In this document: positions 1 through 11,029 of the stretch, piece by piece
Layout: each line of letters begins with the position of its first letter
Numbering within the stretch: position 1 is the first letter of the stretch
Origin: Tetraselmis striata
Lineage: Eukaryota > Chlorophyta > Chlorodendrophyceae > Chlorodendrales > Chlorodendraceae
DNA: 64,000 nt
Direction: 5' to 3'
Assembly (NCBI GenBank): GCA_006384855.1
Contig: VCJN01000074.1
Coordinates: 1 to 64,000, forward strand
The notes under the pieces: generated by a model
What the model was told of the DNA's origin: nothing
Databases searched by the model: none
What the model saw: the letters and a program-made list of their open reading frames with translations, nothing else
Made by a program: the position numbers and the translations under genes

Positions 1-2227
1 AAAACTTGTCGGGTCAAAGCACGGAAACTAATTGGCCCATCTCACAGTGTCTGCAGCCCAGTGAGCGCGCTCCAGGAGACGGGCAGTGATGTCAACGCAT
101 TGCTGCTGAGAGTCCTGCAGGGCGGGAACAAGTATCTGTGTTAGTGACACCTCAGAGTTGCGGCTGCATGTCATCAGATTGAAGCACGGGGCAAGGAGAG
201 GTGGGGCGGAAAAGAGGAGCGCACATGGTTGTCGCGGAAGTCATAGTGCTCCACTGTGCGGGTAGGTTTGGAATGGCGTTGTTGCTGAGGTCCCTGCATT
301 GGAAGAAGATGACGAAGCAGCACAAAGGCATAATGTCAGCATCCAAAGTTTGGTCTTAAGGGGTTGGCTGTCCTTATCATCGTCTCCCAACTCATGCCCC
401 CGCACTCACACAGCGCAGCCAGCACATTTTCGCGATGGGGTACGTGAGTTGAGGAACAGTGCACTGAACCAAACAGGCGAACTACGCTTACAGGGTCTGC
501 AGGCCTGTCAGCCGGCTCCACGTGGCGGGCAATGCATCAATGGCATTGTTTGAGAGATCCATCGAGGTCAGGTGAGTGAACCCGCTCGTTTCGTCATGCA
601 GCTTGGTGATGGCATTGTTTGTAAATACCCAAGCTGTGCCGATGTTGGTCAGCGCCGTCCACGTGCCAGGCAGGGTGCCGGTGATGCCGTTGTTATTCAG
701 GCCGAGGGCCGTCAAGCCCGTGAGCGTACTCCACTCTGGTGGCAAGGTACCCGTCAGGCCGCCCTGAGTCATTGTGATTGACGTCAGGCCTGTCAGCGTA
801 CTCCACTGCGGTGGCAGTGTGGTAGCCAGTCCCCCCATTGATGCCCCTGCAATAGTCGTAAGACTGGTCAAGGTGCTCCACTGCGGGGGAAGCGTGCCAG
901 TGAGCTGGCCGTTGTTTCCATACGACCTGCGGAAGGTAGCAGACAGAGTGCATACAGCTCAGATTCATCGGGCCTCGCGATAGACATGGCGTACTGCCAT
1001 ACACAAACCCAGCAATTTACAGCGGCCCAAAATAGCTGCCAGCCCTCCTGGATTCCATCCCCCATTCCCTCGCCTGGGTGGCAGCAGCAGCAGCAGCACT
1101 CACAGGGAGGTGAGCGCCGTCCAGGTGCTGTATGCGGCAGGCAGCGAGCCGATGATGTCGTTGCCGCTGATGTCACTGTCGCGTCACAGGCATGCCGGCG
1201 GCGGGCGTATCAGGGTTGGTCTCAATTTATGCCGGCGGGGGTTCTGGGTTAGGCGCAAAGTACACCACAGCGCCAAGCAGGCGCATGCACGCGCACATTC
1301 CCAGGTGCTCAAGACGGGCTGGCTGTCAGAGTAGGTAGCGAGGGCGCACATGGATGTCATCTTTGTCAACACACTCAGATCCAGCGGCAACGAGTTTGGC
1401 AGCCAGTCCGCTGTGCCATTTAGACTGTCGCTCGACACGTCCCTGCGAAAGACAACAGCGACGCGCGTTAGCATCCGCCAGACTTGCCGGTCGGCGCGTA
1501 CGAGCTGGCCAGCAGCCCCAGATAATGAGGTTCCAAACTAGAATAGCGGTAAGCGGGAAATTACAGGGAGTCCACGAAGCCGCCGCTGCAGGACACGCCG
1601 GTCCAGGTGGTGCAGTGGTCCGTGGTGTTGTCCCAGGAGTCCATCTTGCCGCCATTGCGAAAGTCGTGAATCGTGTTACGGAACGTCCAGAGCGCATCCG
1701 CCTCTGCGGGGCGGCAGGCAAATACGGACGGTTGCCGACTGTGGGTCAGGTGGAGGGAGAAGCAAGACCTGCTGCGGTATGCTGGTAGTTCCAGTGGCGC
1801 AGCAAATCAGGGCGACGGGCTTTCTCGCCGGGTGTGGGTGCTTGCACCGGCACTCCAACACTGCCGAGGCCAAGGGGAGCGCGTCCAGGAACTCTGCTGC
1901 GCCTGGAACAATACCGCGAAGCACGGCCCGCGACCGATACACGTAGAAATGCCGTGCGCAAGTTATCTCCCACGCCTATGCGCCAGAGAGGCGTGCGAAG
2001 AGTCGGGGCGCTCACAGGCGCCACCCGTGCTTCCTGGTTCGGAGGTATGTGCAGGCGGCGATGGGAGACGTGCGCCCGCGCGGAGCAGGGGAAAATACGG
2101 CACAATATACTACCAGTACGCCGTCAGTACTGCTGTATGAAAGGGGCGAACCTGTTGCCGCATGCGTGCCAGACGGGGGCGTCAGCAGCGTCCCCAAGAC
2201 CACGAGGACAAGCATCCAGCGTGCCAT
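1..2227 (-). CDS. Secreted leucine-rich-repeat protein, 3' end outside window
   Basis: Starts at an ATG at 2227 with a hydrophobic signal peptide (MARWMLVLVVLGTLL...). An exon near 1715-1568 carries an LRRNT-like segment (DALWTFRNTI...WDNTTDHCTTWTGVSC), the usual N-terminal cap of plant-type LRR proteins. Further exons follow at about 1443-1352, 1183-1109, 937-490, 301-232 and 114-46. They encode repeats of the type GTLPPQWSTLTSLTTI and LSNNAIDALPATWSRLTGL. Several exons end inside the codon after LQT at a GT donor, so exon borders follow repeat borders, suggesting growth by exon duplication. The last visible exon is a 69-bp single repeat (114-46) with a donor at its 3' side, so the gene continues past base 1. 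Likely extracellular or cell-surface; ligand unknown. The model between 2227 and 1715 is uncertain. Confidence 0.72.
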
Positions 2228-2399
2228 CCCGAACGTCTGTGCGGGGGCGCGATGCGGCCCCTGGATTCACTCCTGTCAATCACCTTTGCGTCACAGGTCG
2301 GCGAGGGTGAGCAGGGCGAGCGGGATATGGCACTAGCGTGTTGGGTGGCCGGGTGGGTATGGTGCTGGGGTAATGGGGTGTACGAGCAAGCCTAACTAA

Positions 2400-2940
2400 C
2401 GCCTTAAAACACCAGCAACAGGAAAGTTTTGGCAACTCCAGCTAGCAGTCGCTGTAAGAATGTACACGATGTATCAGCAGGATAGCATATGCATCGTGGC
2501 GACTAAACTGCTGCTGCCGCGTTTTTCCTTACTGCTCCATGTAATCCTTACTCATGTGGCGTAGGAATGTAGTCGCTACCGGTAGGATCAAGACGGAAAA
2601 CACGAGGACCGGTATCCCCTTTTTGTAATTCACACAACCGGTATCCCCACCGTACGAAACGTGTATGTGTTGGTCCCAGCAGTGTGCCACTTCGGGAGAT
2701 ACCAGGTACATGCACCCTCTACTGACCGGTCCCTGCGTAAGGATTACTGGTAGTAAGGATTAAGGATTACTACAGTACAAGGATCAGGCGACGCGGTCAG
2801 CTGTGTGATGGGCGGCGCTGTAGTAGCGACTAAGGATCCGTATAGTCGCTAATGTGCTCCCTGGCCTCCTGCTCGACCTTGGTTTCAGGCTTTTGTCTCT
2901 CTTTTGCGGTTAGTTCTGTTTTGCTTTTCATTCTTAATTA
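2400..2940. other. Intergenic repeat-word region
   Basis: No coding sequence seen. The stretch is made of short words that recur across the window, such as TAGTCGCTA and its reverse complement, TAAGGATTA and ACCGGTA. It also holds a fragment at 2617-2640 of the retroelement tail found at 35.6, 37.4 and 55.0 kb (CTTTTTGTAATTCACAC). Confidence 0.5.
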
Positions 2941-3157
2941 CATGAGCCAGCAGCAGGAGATATCGGAAATCACCAAAATAAAAGGCAATCTGAAAGGTCC
3001 TCTACAGCGACTGCGGGGTGGAAGCAGTAACATGAGAAGACGCAGAGTGGGCACGAGCACACGCATCAGACTTGGCCATCTGCACACCGGCAGAGAGTGT
3101 TTAGTTGCTGTTAGTTCTGTTTCTAGTGCGCATTTCTGAAAGCCCTGATGTAATAAT
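2941..3157 (+). repeat. Dispersed repeat family A with its 3' tail
   Basis: Bases 2941-3090 match 59444-59535 (reverse complement), around AAGGTCCTCTACAGCGACTG and GGTGGAAGCAGTAACATGAG, and a more diverged copy at 6578-6735. The right end, 3100-3157, carries GTTGCTGTTAGTTCTGTT...AAAGCCCTGATGTAAT. That tail recurs alone at 55168-55218 and, reversed, at 7145-7200. No long open frame; most likely a short non-coding retroelement or remnant. Confidence 0.7.
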
Positions 3158-3576
3158 AAATGTGTAGTGGTGATGGGTCGAAGTGTTTGATGTAAAGAAC
3201 ACACTGTGTAATCCTAAGTGGTGCTGATGGGTCGAAATGCACGGAACGATTTCAGAGGGATTTCTTGAATGTTGCATCTAGCACACGTAATCATTTCAGT
3301 GGAAGTACGAGCCGCGAGCACGCGAAATATATACGGTGATCCGGATCACCTCAACATGCCGGCTTTTCGGAAATGGTCGAAGCATGGCTGCGTACCGGGG
3401 ATATGTTCTAAACAAGTAGCGCTAAATATTGAAGTGAATAGAGGGGTCGAAAACAGCTCCTACGCTGAAACTTACGCCTATTTTTACGCGGGAACCTGCC
3501 ACGTCATGTTGAACGGGTTTAAAAATGATTAGGTAAGCATAAATATAAGCTGGCGCTCCGGAGGGGTTTGCATTAG
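3158..3576. other. Intergenic, no gene seen
   Basis: AT-rich to neutral sequence with only short frames (the longest, 3269-3532, shows no recognisable domain). A short word, TGATGGGTCGAA, occurs twice (3171 and 3226). Confidence 0.4.
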
Positions 3577-4517
3577 GGTTGGGCTTAACACACTCAAGTA
3601 AAGTCTCTGAAGTTAAGTCATTTTACTTAAGTTGAGTTAAGTCGCTCCCGGAAAATGACTTAACTTGGGTTCGACTTAAGTGCTCAAATATGCTAGCATT
3701 AAATTAAATCCGCAAAATCAAGCAATTACACAGCCACTTGTCGTGGCGAGCCTCACGATAGTAGGGCATCACAAGTCGCAAGGTTTTAAGCATGCTAACA
3801 ACCCAGTTCATTTCACTAGCCACGGTGTCGACCGACGACACATAGTCGTCATAATCATACATGTCTTGGTCCTCGGCGGACCGAGTGCATGACGCCTCAG
3901 CCGCCTCTCGCATGGCATCTAAATCTCAGAAATACGAATGTTGTCTATCTCTGTGATGTACCTCTCGTACAATAGCTTGCCATGAACACTAGTCAAACGT
4001 ATGGCGAGCTTTCACAGCGACTGCCGCAGTTTCTATTGCGCTTAGTATGGGGCGTTGAGAATGCCGCTCGTCATCGCGGCACTCAGCATAATGTATTCGC
4101 TTCCCTCGGGGATGCCGGAAGCCAGCATCGGAGATGCGCGCGACGATGCCGCCGCGCGCGTCGCGGGCGCCGACGTGCGCCGACTATCACTACTGTGCGC
4201 CTGTATGGGTACTCGTACTCGCGATGCTTCAACGAACTACTAACGAATAAAAGCCGGATATATATGAGGTTTAATTGTTCGTACGAGGGGATTAGCGAAC
4301 GGTTGCCGACTAGGTGGCCGGTTGATTTCAGCTTTAGATAGTTCTATTGCGGAAATAAGTCAGTTAATCAAGTATCTTAAGTTAGGTTAAGCTCTTAAGC
4401 TGAAACTTGAGTAACTTAATTGAACTTAGTATTTCTTAAGTAGTTTAGCTGAACTTGACTGAACTTAACTTAACTTACGGTAAGGTAAGACAGCCCAGAA
4501 ACCACTTAAGCCCAACC
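3577..4517. mobile_element. Non-autonomous hAT-like DNA element, about 940 bp
   Basis: Begins with GGTTGGGCTTAA (3577-3588) and ends with the exact inverse TTAAGCCCAACC (4506-4517). Inside both ends lie dense TTAAGTTAAG/CTTAACTTAA words (3590-3690 and 4350-4500) in opposite orientation, making long imperfect subterminal inverted repeats. No transposase frame lies between them. Ends of the form TAGGGTTGGGC are typical of hAT elements, hence the assignment. I could not find an 8-bp target-site duplication, so the superfamily is an inference. Confidence 0.55.
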
Positions 4518-6093
4518 ATGTACATACATTACCCATGAATTTACGCAGCTTTTACTCCCCCTGAAGTCCTGAACACAGTCAAAGGCGGGCTGGCTAGAGT
4601 TCAAACATGTGCTGATCGGCCCGCGCATTTCAACCCTCAACTGCAAGTTGATCGCCCACACCACATGGGTTTTTCCACCTGAATCGCTAATCCTACATGG
4701 TATGATGGCGGAAGACCGGCATAAGGCGCGGCAAGATTGCTTCGATTTGCCGTGATTGTGCGCTCTATATATGGAGCGTGCCACGGCAATAAAGAAGGAA
4801 AGTGGACTATCCGGCCTGCGTGAAGGCAGGTGGTGGCCCTGACCGTCCCCCATAAACATGCGCGCCACACGCTCGCAATATGGACGCCGCGCCAGGGCTA
4901 TCCCGTAAATCAGAGAGAACCCACAAAAACAAAGGGCTCGCACACTAAATCATTTTTATACAGGTTTTACACCCGCACGGCAATGTCGCACTTAGCTCGT
5001 GGTCTTCACCTCGTGCTGGCGCGTTGCGCACCGCATAACGGTGCCCCCCAGCGCCGCCAATACGGATACCACTACCGCGCTAGTGAGTGCATACACAATT
5101 ATCATGCCCTACGCCAGCCAACCCAACACATGCACGCCCTACCTTATCTATGTCACCATGCCATCTCGCGTAGGCACATATATTGAGGTATCTGCCGTAC
5201 ACCATCCGGAAGTCGGTCTAGTCGTCACCTTGCTTGTCGGTGAACAATGCCGCGCACGAAGACTTTGTGGCGGCGCGTCGCCGCTCTGACTTGCGGGCAG
5301 TGATCGGCTGGGCCGAGTTGTTACCAAAGTCGCTTGGCAACCACATCACGCGCACGTATAGACATAGCGAAGGGGGCGGGGGGGGAGGGGGCTAGCCTTT
5401 CGCCCGAAAAACGTGTTAGGGTTTGTGTGATTAACGGACGCGCGCCGCTTGCGATGCGCTAAGTATTACCCACGAACGAGCTGATGATTACTCGCCCAAG
5501 ACGAGGAGAGGACGAAGCCGCAGCGCTTCCCCATTCATCGGAACAAGGTCCAAGACCTTCGACCAGTGTCGACCAACTATAACCCGTGGTTGTCCCTCCC
5601 GTGTCGGCATGGCGCGATCCTTAGTGCCCCCTGCTCGGTATAGGTGCCGAGATATGCGCTTCGATTGGGGCGCATGCCGGCGCATGCCCGTCGTCTAGTA
5701 CATATTCGAGTACAAAGTGACACTACACCGCCACTAGCCAAGCCAGCGCCTAGTGGCACATGGCTACTCCCACGCCGCGGCACTTCTATTGTGCCGCGCA
5801 CCGTGCTGGATCTTGACGCCGGCGTGGAGACTAAGGGCCATCAAAGCGATGGGGCGCTTTGCTCGCCCCCCTCACGATATCCATCGCGCATGTACCCCCG
5901 ACTCCTCATTTACGAGGCATCGCGTCCGTCGTGATCTCAGCAACTGGCATGCCGATGGTCGGAATCGCAGTGTTCTCAACTAGATCCCTAGAGGTATGTA
6001 CGCGTTCCGTTGTGGGACGGGTTTGCCCCCCTTCTTTTCATCAGGGCATGTCAATGGAGGATGCTACTCCGGCCCATCTGAAGTTTATGGGCG
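4518..6093. other. Intergenic, no supported gene
   Basis: Mixed-composition sequence with several short frames on both strands, none with a recognisable domain. A short poly-G tract is at 5371-5390. Confidence 0.4.
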
Positions 6094-6495
6094 TTGAATT
6101 GGCTCGCTTCCGAGCTGTTGGAGCCTAGAAGCGGGGACACTCCGCAAAATATTAAGTGTGCCGGCTTTTCCTGGTTCCTAAACCTGGAACAAACAAATGG
6201 AGGCTCATCATCGAACTCCGCCCCCATGAACCGGTACTGCGAGACGCGTGATCTTTCTTTCGAGTCGCTTTCGCATTTGTGCAATTTAGGGCGCCCTGGG
6301 GATTGCATGCTGCAGGTGGACTGGCAGGGTGGGGTTTACGCGGTTGGAATCGCCCATGAGGAAATGGACTTTTTCACTGTCGATTTCCGCGGCAATCACT
6401 TGTCGATTTCATGCTCATTGAAACGGGGTTTTATGAAGTCCAATTACCGAGTAGTACTCGCGACGCCTATATGTAATCCCATTACCCGCAACTAA
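6094..6495 (+). pseudogene. Reverse-transcriptase fragment (DIRS/Ty3-like)
   Basis: A 133-codon open frame contains CNLGRPGDCMLQVDWQGG followed by VYAVGIAHEEMDFFTVDFRGN and LKRGFMKSNYRVVLATPI. This follows the pattern of retroelement reverse transcriptases around motif A: GD-hydrophobic-x-x-D-hydrophobic-x-x-GY, then H-P-E/D-x-x-x-FF-T-hydrophobic, then the LPFG-like region. The GY and LPFG signatures are altered and no YxDD box follows, so this is a degenerate internal piece. The family assignment rests on pattern recognition only. Confidence 0.5.
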
Positions 6496-6577
6496 GCGAC
6501 AGGCACCGCTATACTTTATGCAAGGCGGGATGTACGGCAGCATCATTCTACACTATACGTAAAGAGTATCATTATAA

Positions 6578-6735
6578 TTACATGAGCTGGTTGTAAAAGG
6601 CGACCAGGAAATCACCCGAAAGGCAATACAAGAAACGTCCTACAGCAATTGCGAGGTGGAAACAACACCAGGAGAGGGTGCGAAATGAGCACGGGCAGAC
6701 GCATCAGACTTGGCCGTCTGCACTCCGGCAGAGAG
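6578..6735 (+). repeat. Diverged copy of repeat family A
   Basis: Shares GAAATCACC...AAAGGCAAT, CGTCCTACAGC, GAGGTGGAA and CGCATCAGACTTGGCC with 2950-3090 in the same order and orientation, with many substitutions. It lacks the tail that follows the 2941 copy. Confidence 0.6.
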
Positions 6736-7144
6736 AATGCCGCCCAGGTACCATGCACGCAAGCAGATACCCGCAGCAGCAACCCCCGCCGCGTGCGCGT
6801 CAGGTGATGGCGGAAGTCAGCGGGTTGGCTGACGACAAAGTTCCGAAGAGCTTGGGCGGACAGGCCACTACGTAGGAAGCATGAAGTCGGGGCGGAAGGA
6901 CCGCCAGGGAAGTTGCGCACAGCAAGCAACACCGCGAAGATGTAGACCACCGTCAAAGCGGATTTTCCGAGGCGACCGCGGTCCTCAACCATAAAAAGGT
7001 AGTATTCGTAGAGTATTCGTATAGTGTTCGTAGCGTGCGATTATCGGGTATAGTTGTAAGTACGAGTAATGTGCGGTAAGTAATACGGATACGGGGTATA
7101 CGAGTACGGCGGGTACTGCACTTTATGCTATTGGTTTACTACCT

Positions 7145-7200
7145 AATTACATCAGGGCTTTCACAAAAGCGCACTACAAAGAGAACTAACAGCAACCATG
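7145..7200 (-). repeat. Solo 3' tail of repeat family
   Basis: Reverse complement of the tail at 3100-3157 and 55168-55218: ATTACATCAGGGCTTTCACA followed by GCGCACTAC and AACTAACAGCAACC. An adjacent GAAAGGTTGCC matches the CAACCTTTC upstream of the 55-kb copy, so the shared unit is slightly longer than the tail. Confidence 0.65.
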
Positions 7201-7565
7201 AAAGGTTGCCAGCAAAAGAATTATGCTATTAGTAGTAATCCAGGGGCGGCAAGCAATAGTCGCTAACCCTTCTTGAAGGCAGAAATTGTCATTATTCGTC
7301 ATCAATGAAACTCCTACAATGTAGAAATCGCACGGATTCTTCCGGATTACCCGACTGTAGGAAAACGGTCGCCGCGCGCCCGTTTTCATTCGTCGGTGAC
7401 GTCATTTCCCCCCCATGAATGGTCGGAGAACCGTTGCAGGAGCTCATTCCTCCGACCGGACCCCCTTCCATTGTAGGAGCGTACTTCCTCCAATAGAAGC
7501 TACCATGTGACGCCAGTGCGGGCGATCGGCCCGAGCATGCCCCTCCGCCGGCTTGATTCCTCGGC

Positions 7566-8120
7566 TCACATCTCCTCCAGCGCGGCGCTGCCGGGGCCCT
7601 TGAGGGGCGTGGGGGCACACCCGGCGCGGTTGCCTTCGATCGAGGTTTCGGGCGACCCGATCTCGTGCTGGGCCGCGCCTTTGCTACTGCAGGCGACTTC
7701 CAGCTCGCCGGTGTCTGTTGCAGAGTCGTCCTCCTCACCGTCGCCGTCGCCGCCGCCGCCGTCATGCGCGGAGTTGCCGGGATGCGAGGCCTCGCCGTCG
7801 GGGTGCGCCGCATGCCAGCGCAACATGTGCGCCTTCTTGTTGGGCAGCGCGAAGGCGGGCTGGGCGTGTCGCGTTGCGCTTACGGCCCTGCGGGCTGCCC
7901 TCGCAGCTAGGGGAGGCCGGCTCGGCTCGTGCGGCTTTGTTCGGGTCATGGGCGGCCACATGGCCCGTGGGGCTGACAGCGCGGGGCTCCGGGCTGCGCC
8001 CCGACCTCGGCGGTCTGCTGGCCGTGGGGGCTTCGGGCTTAGCTGCCGGCGGGCCGGCCATCGCTTAAAGCAGTAGCAGATGCTGCAGCCACGCAGCGCT
8101 CGGGCCGCCGGGCCCGGCAT
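7566..8120 (-). CDS. Possible GC-rich coding remnant, unrecognised
   Basis: A GC-rich island (about 7560-8230) in otherwise mixed DNA holds long open frames on both strands, as expected from composition alone. The minus frame is the more protein-like: a basic/Pro-rich first half, then HMLRWHAAHPDGE, an acidic GGGDGDGEEDDSATDTGELE stretch and a stop at 7566. I do not recognise a family. It could be an exon of a decayed transposon gene. Confidence 0.22.
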   Translation of the reverse strand: MPGPAARALRGCSICYCFKRWPARRQLSPKPPRPADRRGRGAARSPALSAPRAMWPPMTRTKPHEPSRPPLAARAARRAVSATRHAQPAFALPNKKAHMLRWHAAHPDGEASHPGNSAHDGGGGDGDGEEDDSATDTGELEVACSSKGAAQHEIGSPETSIEGNRAGCAPTPLKGPGSAALEEM

Positions 8121-8230
8121 GCATTACGTCTCCAGACGCGAGCTGCTGGGTACGGGTATGACGATGCGTTGCTAGATGATAAGGCCGCCGCGGACGTATT
8201 GCGTGATCGAGGGGGTGTTGCGCGCCCCAA

Positions 8231-9403
8231 TGGTACCGTTCGCGCGCCTGTTATGATTTGCTCGTTTCATATTTGCAAATCATAACTTGGGGTCAGCTGC
8301 GTGTGCTACAGCGTCGGAGAAAGGCCCGGTTTTATCGGCGGGTGCCGCGTTTCCTACAGTCGGCGCATACCGCGCACACGTTTCATTGACGAATGATAAC
8401 TTCTGCCTAAGGGGGGGTATTACGAACTACGATGGTGACAGAGATAGCGATAATCGTCTCGAGGAACAGTAAAATACATATCTATACGGTTGCGCCCCAT
8501 TGCGATGATAGTGATAGCAAGGTACATGCGTAGAGTACGCACTGGCCCCAGGTATCGTCAGAATCACTCGTTTTGTACGTCATCGCTTGAGAACGGGCGC
8601 GAGATCGGCTGCCGGACGCGACTAATCAGCTCGTCCCATGCATCACCCACCCGACCATGCAAGTGTGTGTGTAGTGCCCTCGGGGAATGCGCGGATATGA
8701 CAAGCGAGTGTTGTTGCGACAGTGTGCCAACACGGCTAGCAACCCGCGCGCGGTTTGACGAGATGATACCACACGTGGACGGCCGCGGAAAAGCTATTTG
8801 GGCCGCGAGCGCGACTATTTGGGCCTACCGCATGCGAGTTCTGTAGTAATGTGTACATGGGTACGGGCGGCGGAGCTGGCGATAGCCGAGTAGTAGATAA
8901 AGGCTTTGTAGTTGATTTTTCGAGACACTCGCGGATTGTCTTGAGTTTTGATTGCCGCGGAGCTGCTAGACTGGATCGCCGGCCAATGAGCGTGAGAGTA
9001 ACAAGGGACATAACCGGGTTTTAATCCAAATTTAACCAGGCTGGCGGACTGTGACATCCGCATTCCTGTCAATTTTCAGAGCTGTGCAGTTGGAACAAAT
9101 ATGTGCGAAAGTATATTAGGGATTATTTACAAATCTAATCATTCATCTCTATTTCTACAGGTACATCAGCACTATAAGTACGGTACTCTAAGCCGTTGCT
9201 ATTCAAGTTCCTAGGTTCCTAGGCACCCTCAGCGGAAGACTACCCCGCTACCAGTATCCCTATTCTGTGGTCTCCCCACAGCATAAGTCTACCCGGGTCC
9301 GAAAACCTGAAACCGAGTCAACGACCTAGTGACAAGAGAAAGCCGGAGGCGGCACTCCTGCTCTTTCTCTCGTCACATCATTCTGGCACCTGCCGTTGTA
9401 GTT
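8231..9403. other. Intergenic, no gene seen
   Basis: Short frames only. No recognised domain, RNA gene or repeat except scattered TA-rich words. Confidence 0.4.
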
Positions 9404-9687
9404 TACACTTCTGGCGCGGGCTATATTCCGGGAGTCGAACCGTGCGGAACGGCCAAGTGACGGCGGAGATGCCGCGATGCCGGGCGATGCCGCCGAATTA
9501 GAAAGCAACCGCCCATCTACTACCACCCCCTCAAGCGAGACCGTCTACACTTGTGGCGCGGGCTATATTCCGGGAATCGAACCGTGCGGAACGGCCAAGT
9601 GACGGCGGAGATGCCGCGATGCCGGGCGATGCCGCCGAATTAGAAAGCAACCGCCCATCTACTACCACCCCCTCAAGCGAGACCGTC
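9404..9687. repeat. Tandem duplication, 142 bp x 2
   Basis: Bases 9404-9545 and 9546-9687 are adjacent direct copies, starting TACACTT.TGGCGCGGGC and ending CTCAAGCGAGACCGTC. I see only about two differences (C/G near the start and GGGAGTCG/GGGAATCG), so the duplication is recent. No coding function is evident. Confidence 0.92.
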
Positions 9688-11029
9688 CTCGTCTCCGTTT
9701 ACACCCGCCCGCCCGCCCGGGACTCTGCACGAACCCACGAGACAGCCCATGTCTTATGTGTGAACCAAGTGGGGACTAAGCTGGCGGCGTGACGTTCCCC
9801 GTTCATGGCGTCGCCATGCAGCCGCCGTGTGAGCGTACGTCCGGTCAACGCGACATACGAGTTATCGCACCTAATATGACAATGGCTTCGAAGCACCGCC
9901 CGTTGTCGGCGGCCCCCTCAATGTGTTCACCCGTGCACTCGCCACAACAACATCTAGTGCTGACAAGGATGGCGGCTTGCTCCGTGCGTGCCTTGCTGCA
10001 AAGTGGTGGCGCTCTATCTCCATCCGGTGGTAATATAGACAACGGTGCCACCGCGCCATGTCGCACGCACCCTGCGTTTTCCGCAGTCCTTCTCTTCGAT
10101 TCCGCAAAACCGCTTGCATTATTTACTATTGGCTAGAGAGAACTTCCATGTGGATACATTCAATAGCATCATAGCAATTTATGCGCCAAAGCGGGCACAT
10201 AATCACACATGCTCATCACATTATGGCAGGCTGTGCATGGCGCAGCTTGATTGGAATGAAAAAATAGCCGTGTTCCTATCACTATTTTCAAAAAATTAGA
10301 TAAATCCACCACATTTAGGAAGCGTTCTAGCACATTAAGAGAGCTAAACCCCCCAAGACGGCGCGATGGGAAGCGCAGGTGAGGCTTGTTTGGGACCGCA
10401 CATTCGTTGACGAGTATGACTCAATATGAAAGTGCTCTTTGTAATCATGATATTACATCACTCGATAAAGCGCGCCCATGGCGGGTGCTGCTCATCATCA
10501 GTTGCACATTCCCGAGGTTCACTAAATCCTGCATCGTACCCATCCGCTTCAATATATCGCTCATCTTCATCTATGTCGGACTCCGCCCACTAGTCTCCCG
10601 GACTGTCTCGTAATTATACCGTAATGGCACGTAATGACGTAATCGCGATTTTCCCAGGGAATGGGCATGTAATCGCCGTATCTACCGTGTAATCGGCGCT
10701 TTAGCGACTACTGCTAGACTCGGTAGTCGCAATGACGTGCCCGGCTCGCCAGCGTTCCGTAATATGCTACCAGGAGCATGTTGTGCCATCCGCATAGTAC
10801 ATTGGACCCACATCACGCGTGTGCCCGTAATCGCTCCGGGTTTCGCCACACTCTACTATAACGCCTCACAAGCTCCGTGGCGACGCAACGGCCAACGGTA
10901 TTGTAGGTCTCAAACCGGCTAAGTTGCAGTCGCGCGGACACTTCACCATGCGCAGCAGCCGGAGCGCCAGCGACTAGCCCCTACCAATACCCGCCGCTGC
11001 GAGCCGCCGGCGCCGAGTAGTGGTGTGCC
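9688..11029. other. Intergenic, no supported gene
   Basis: Several frames of 60-115 codons on both strands but no recognisable domain. Around 10610-10740 short words (TAATGGCACGTAATGACGTA, GTAATCGCCGTA, TAATCGGCGCT) repeat loosely. Confidence 0.35.

Noticed and set aside
3577-4517. Telomere or centromere sequence because of GGGTT and TTAAG words
   Set aside because: The words are arranged as inverted subterminal repeats of a short element, not as a tandem array.
4506-4943. Minus-strand frame with a Walker-like GGKTHVVWAINLQLR
   Set aside because: No second ATPase motif or helicase signature. The frame overlaps the end of a MITE-like element and has no supporting splice or codon evidence.
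7507-8076. Plus-strand 189-codon frame in the GC-rich island
   Set aside because: Composition-driven (Ser/Pro/Ala runs), overlapping equally long frames on the other strand; no domain.
9420-9450. tRNA-like B box (GGTTCGACTCC in reverse complement)
   Set aside because: The flanking bases do not form a T stem and no acceptor or anticodon arm is visible; the sequence is part of the 142-bp duplication.
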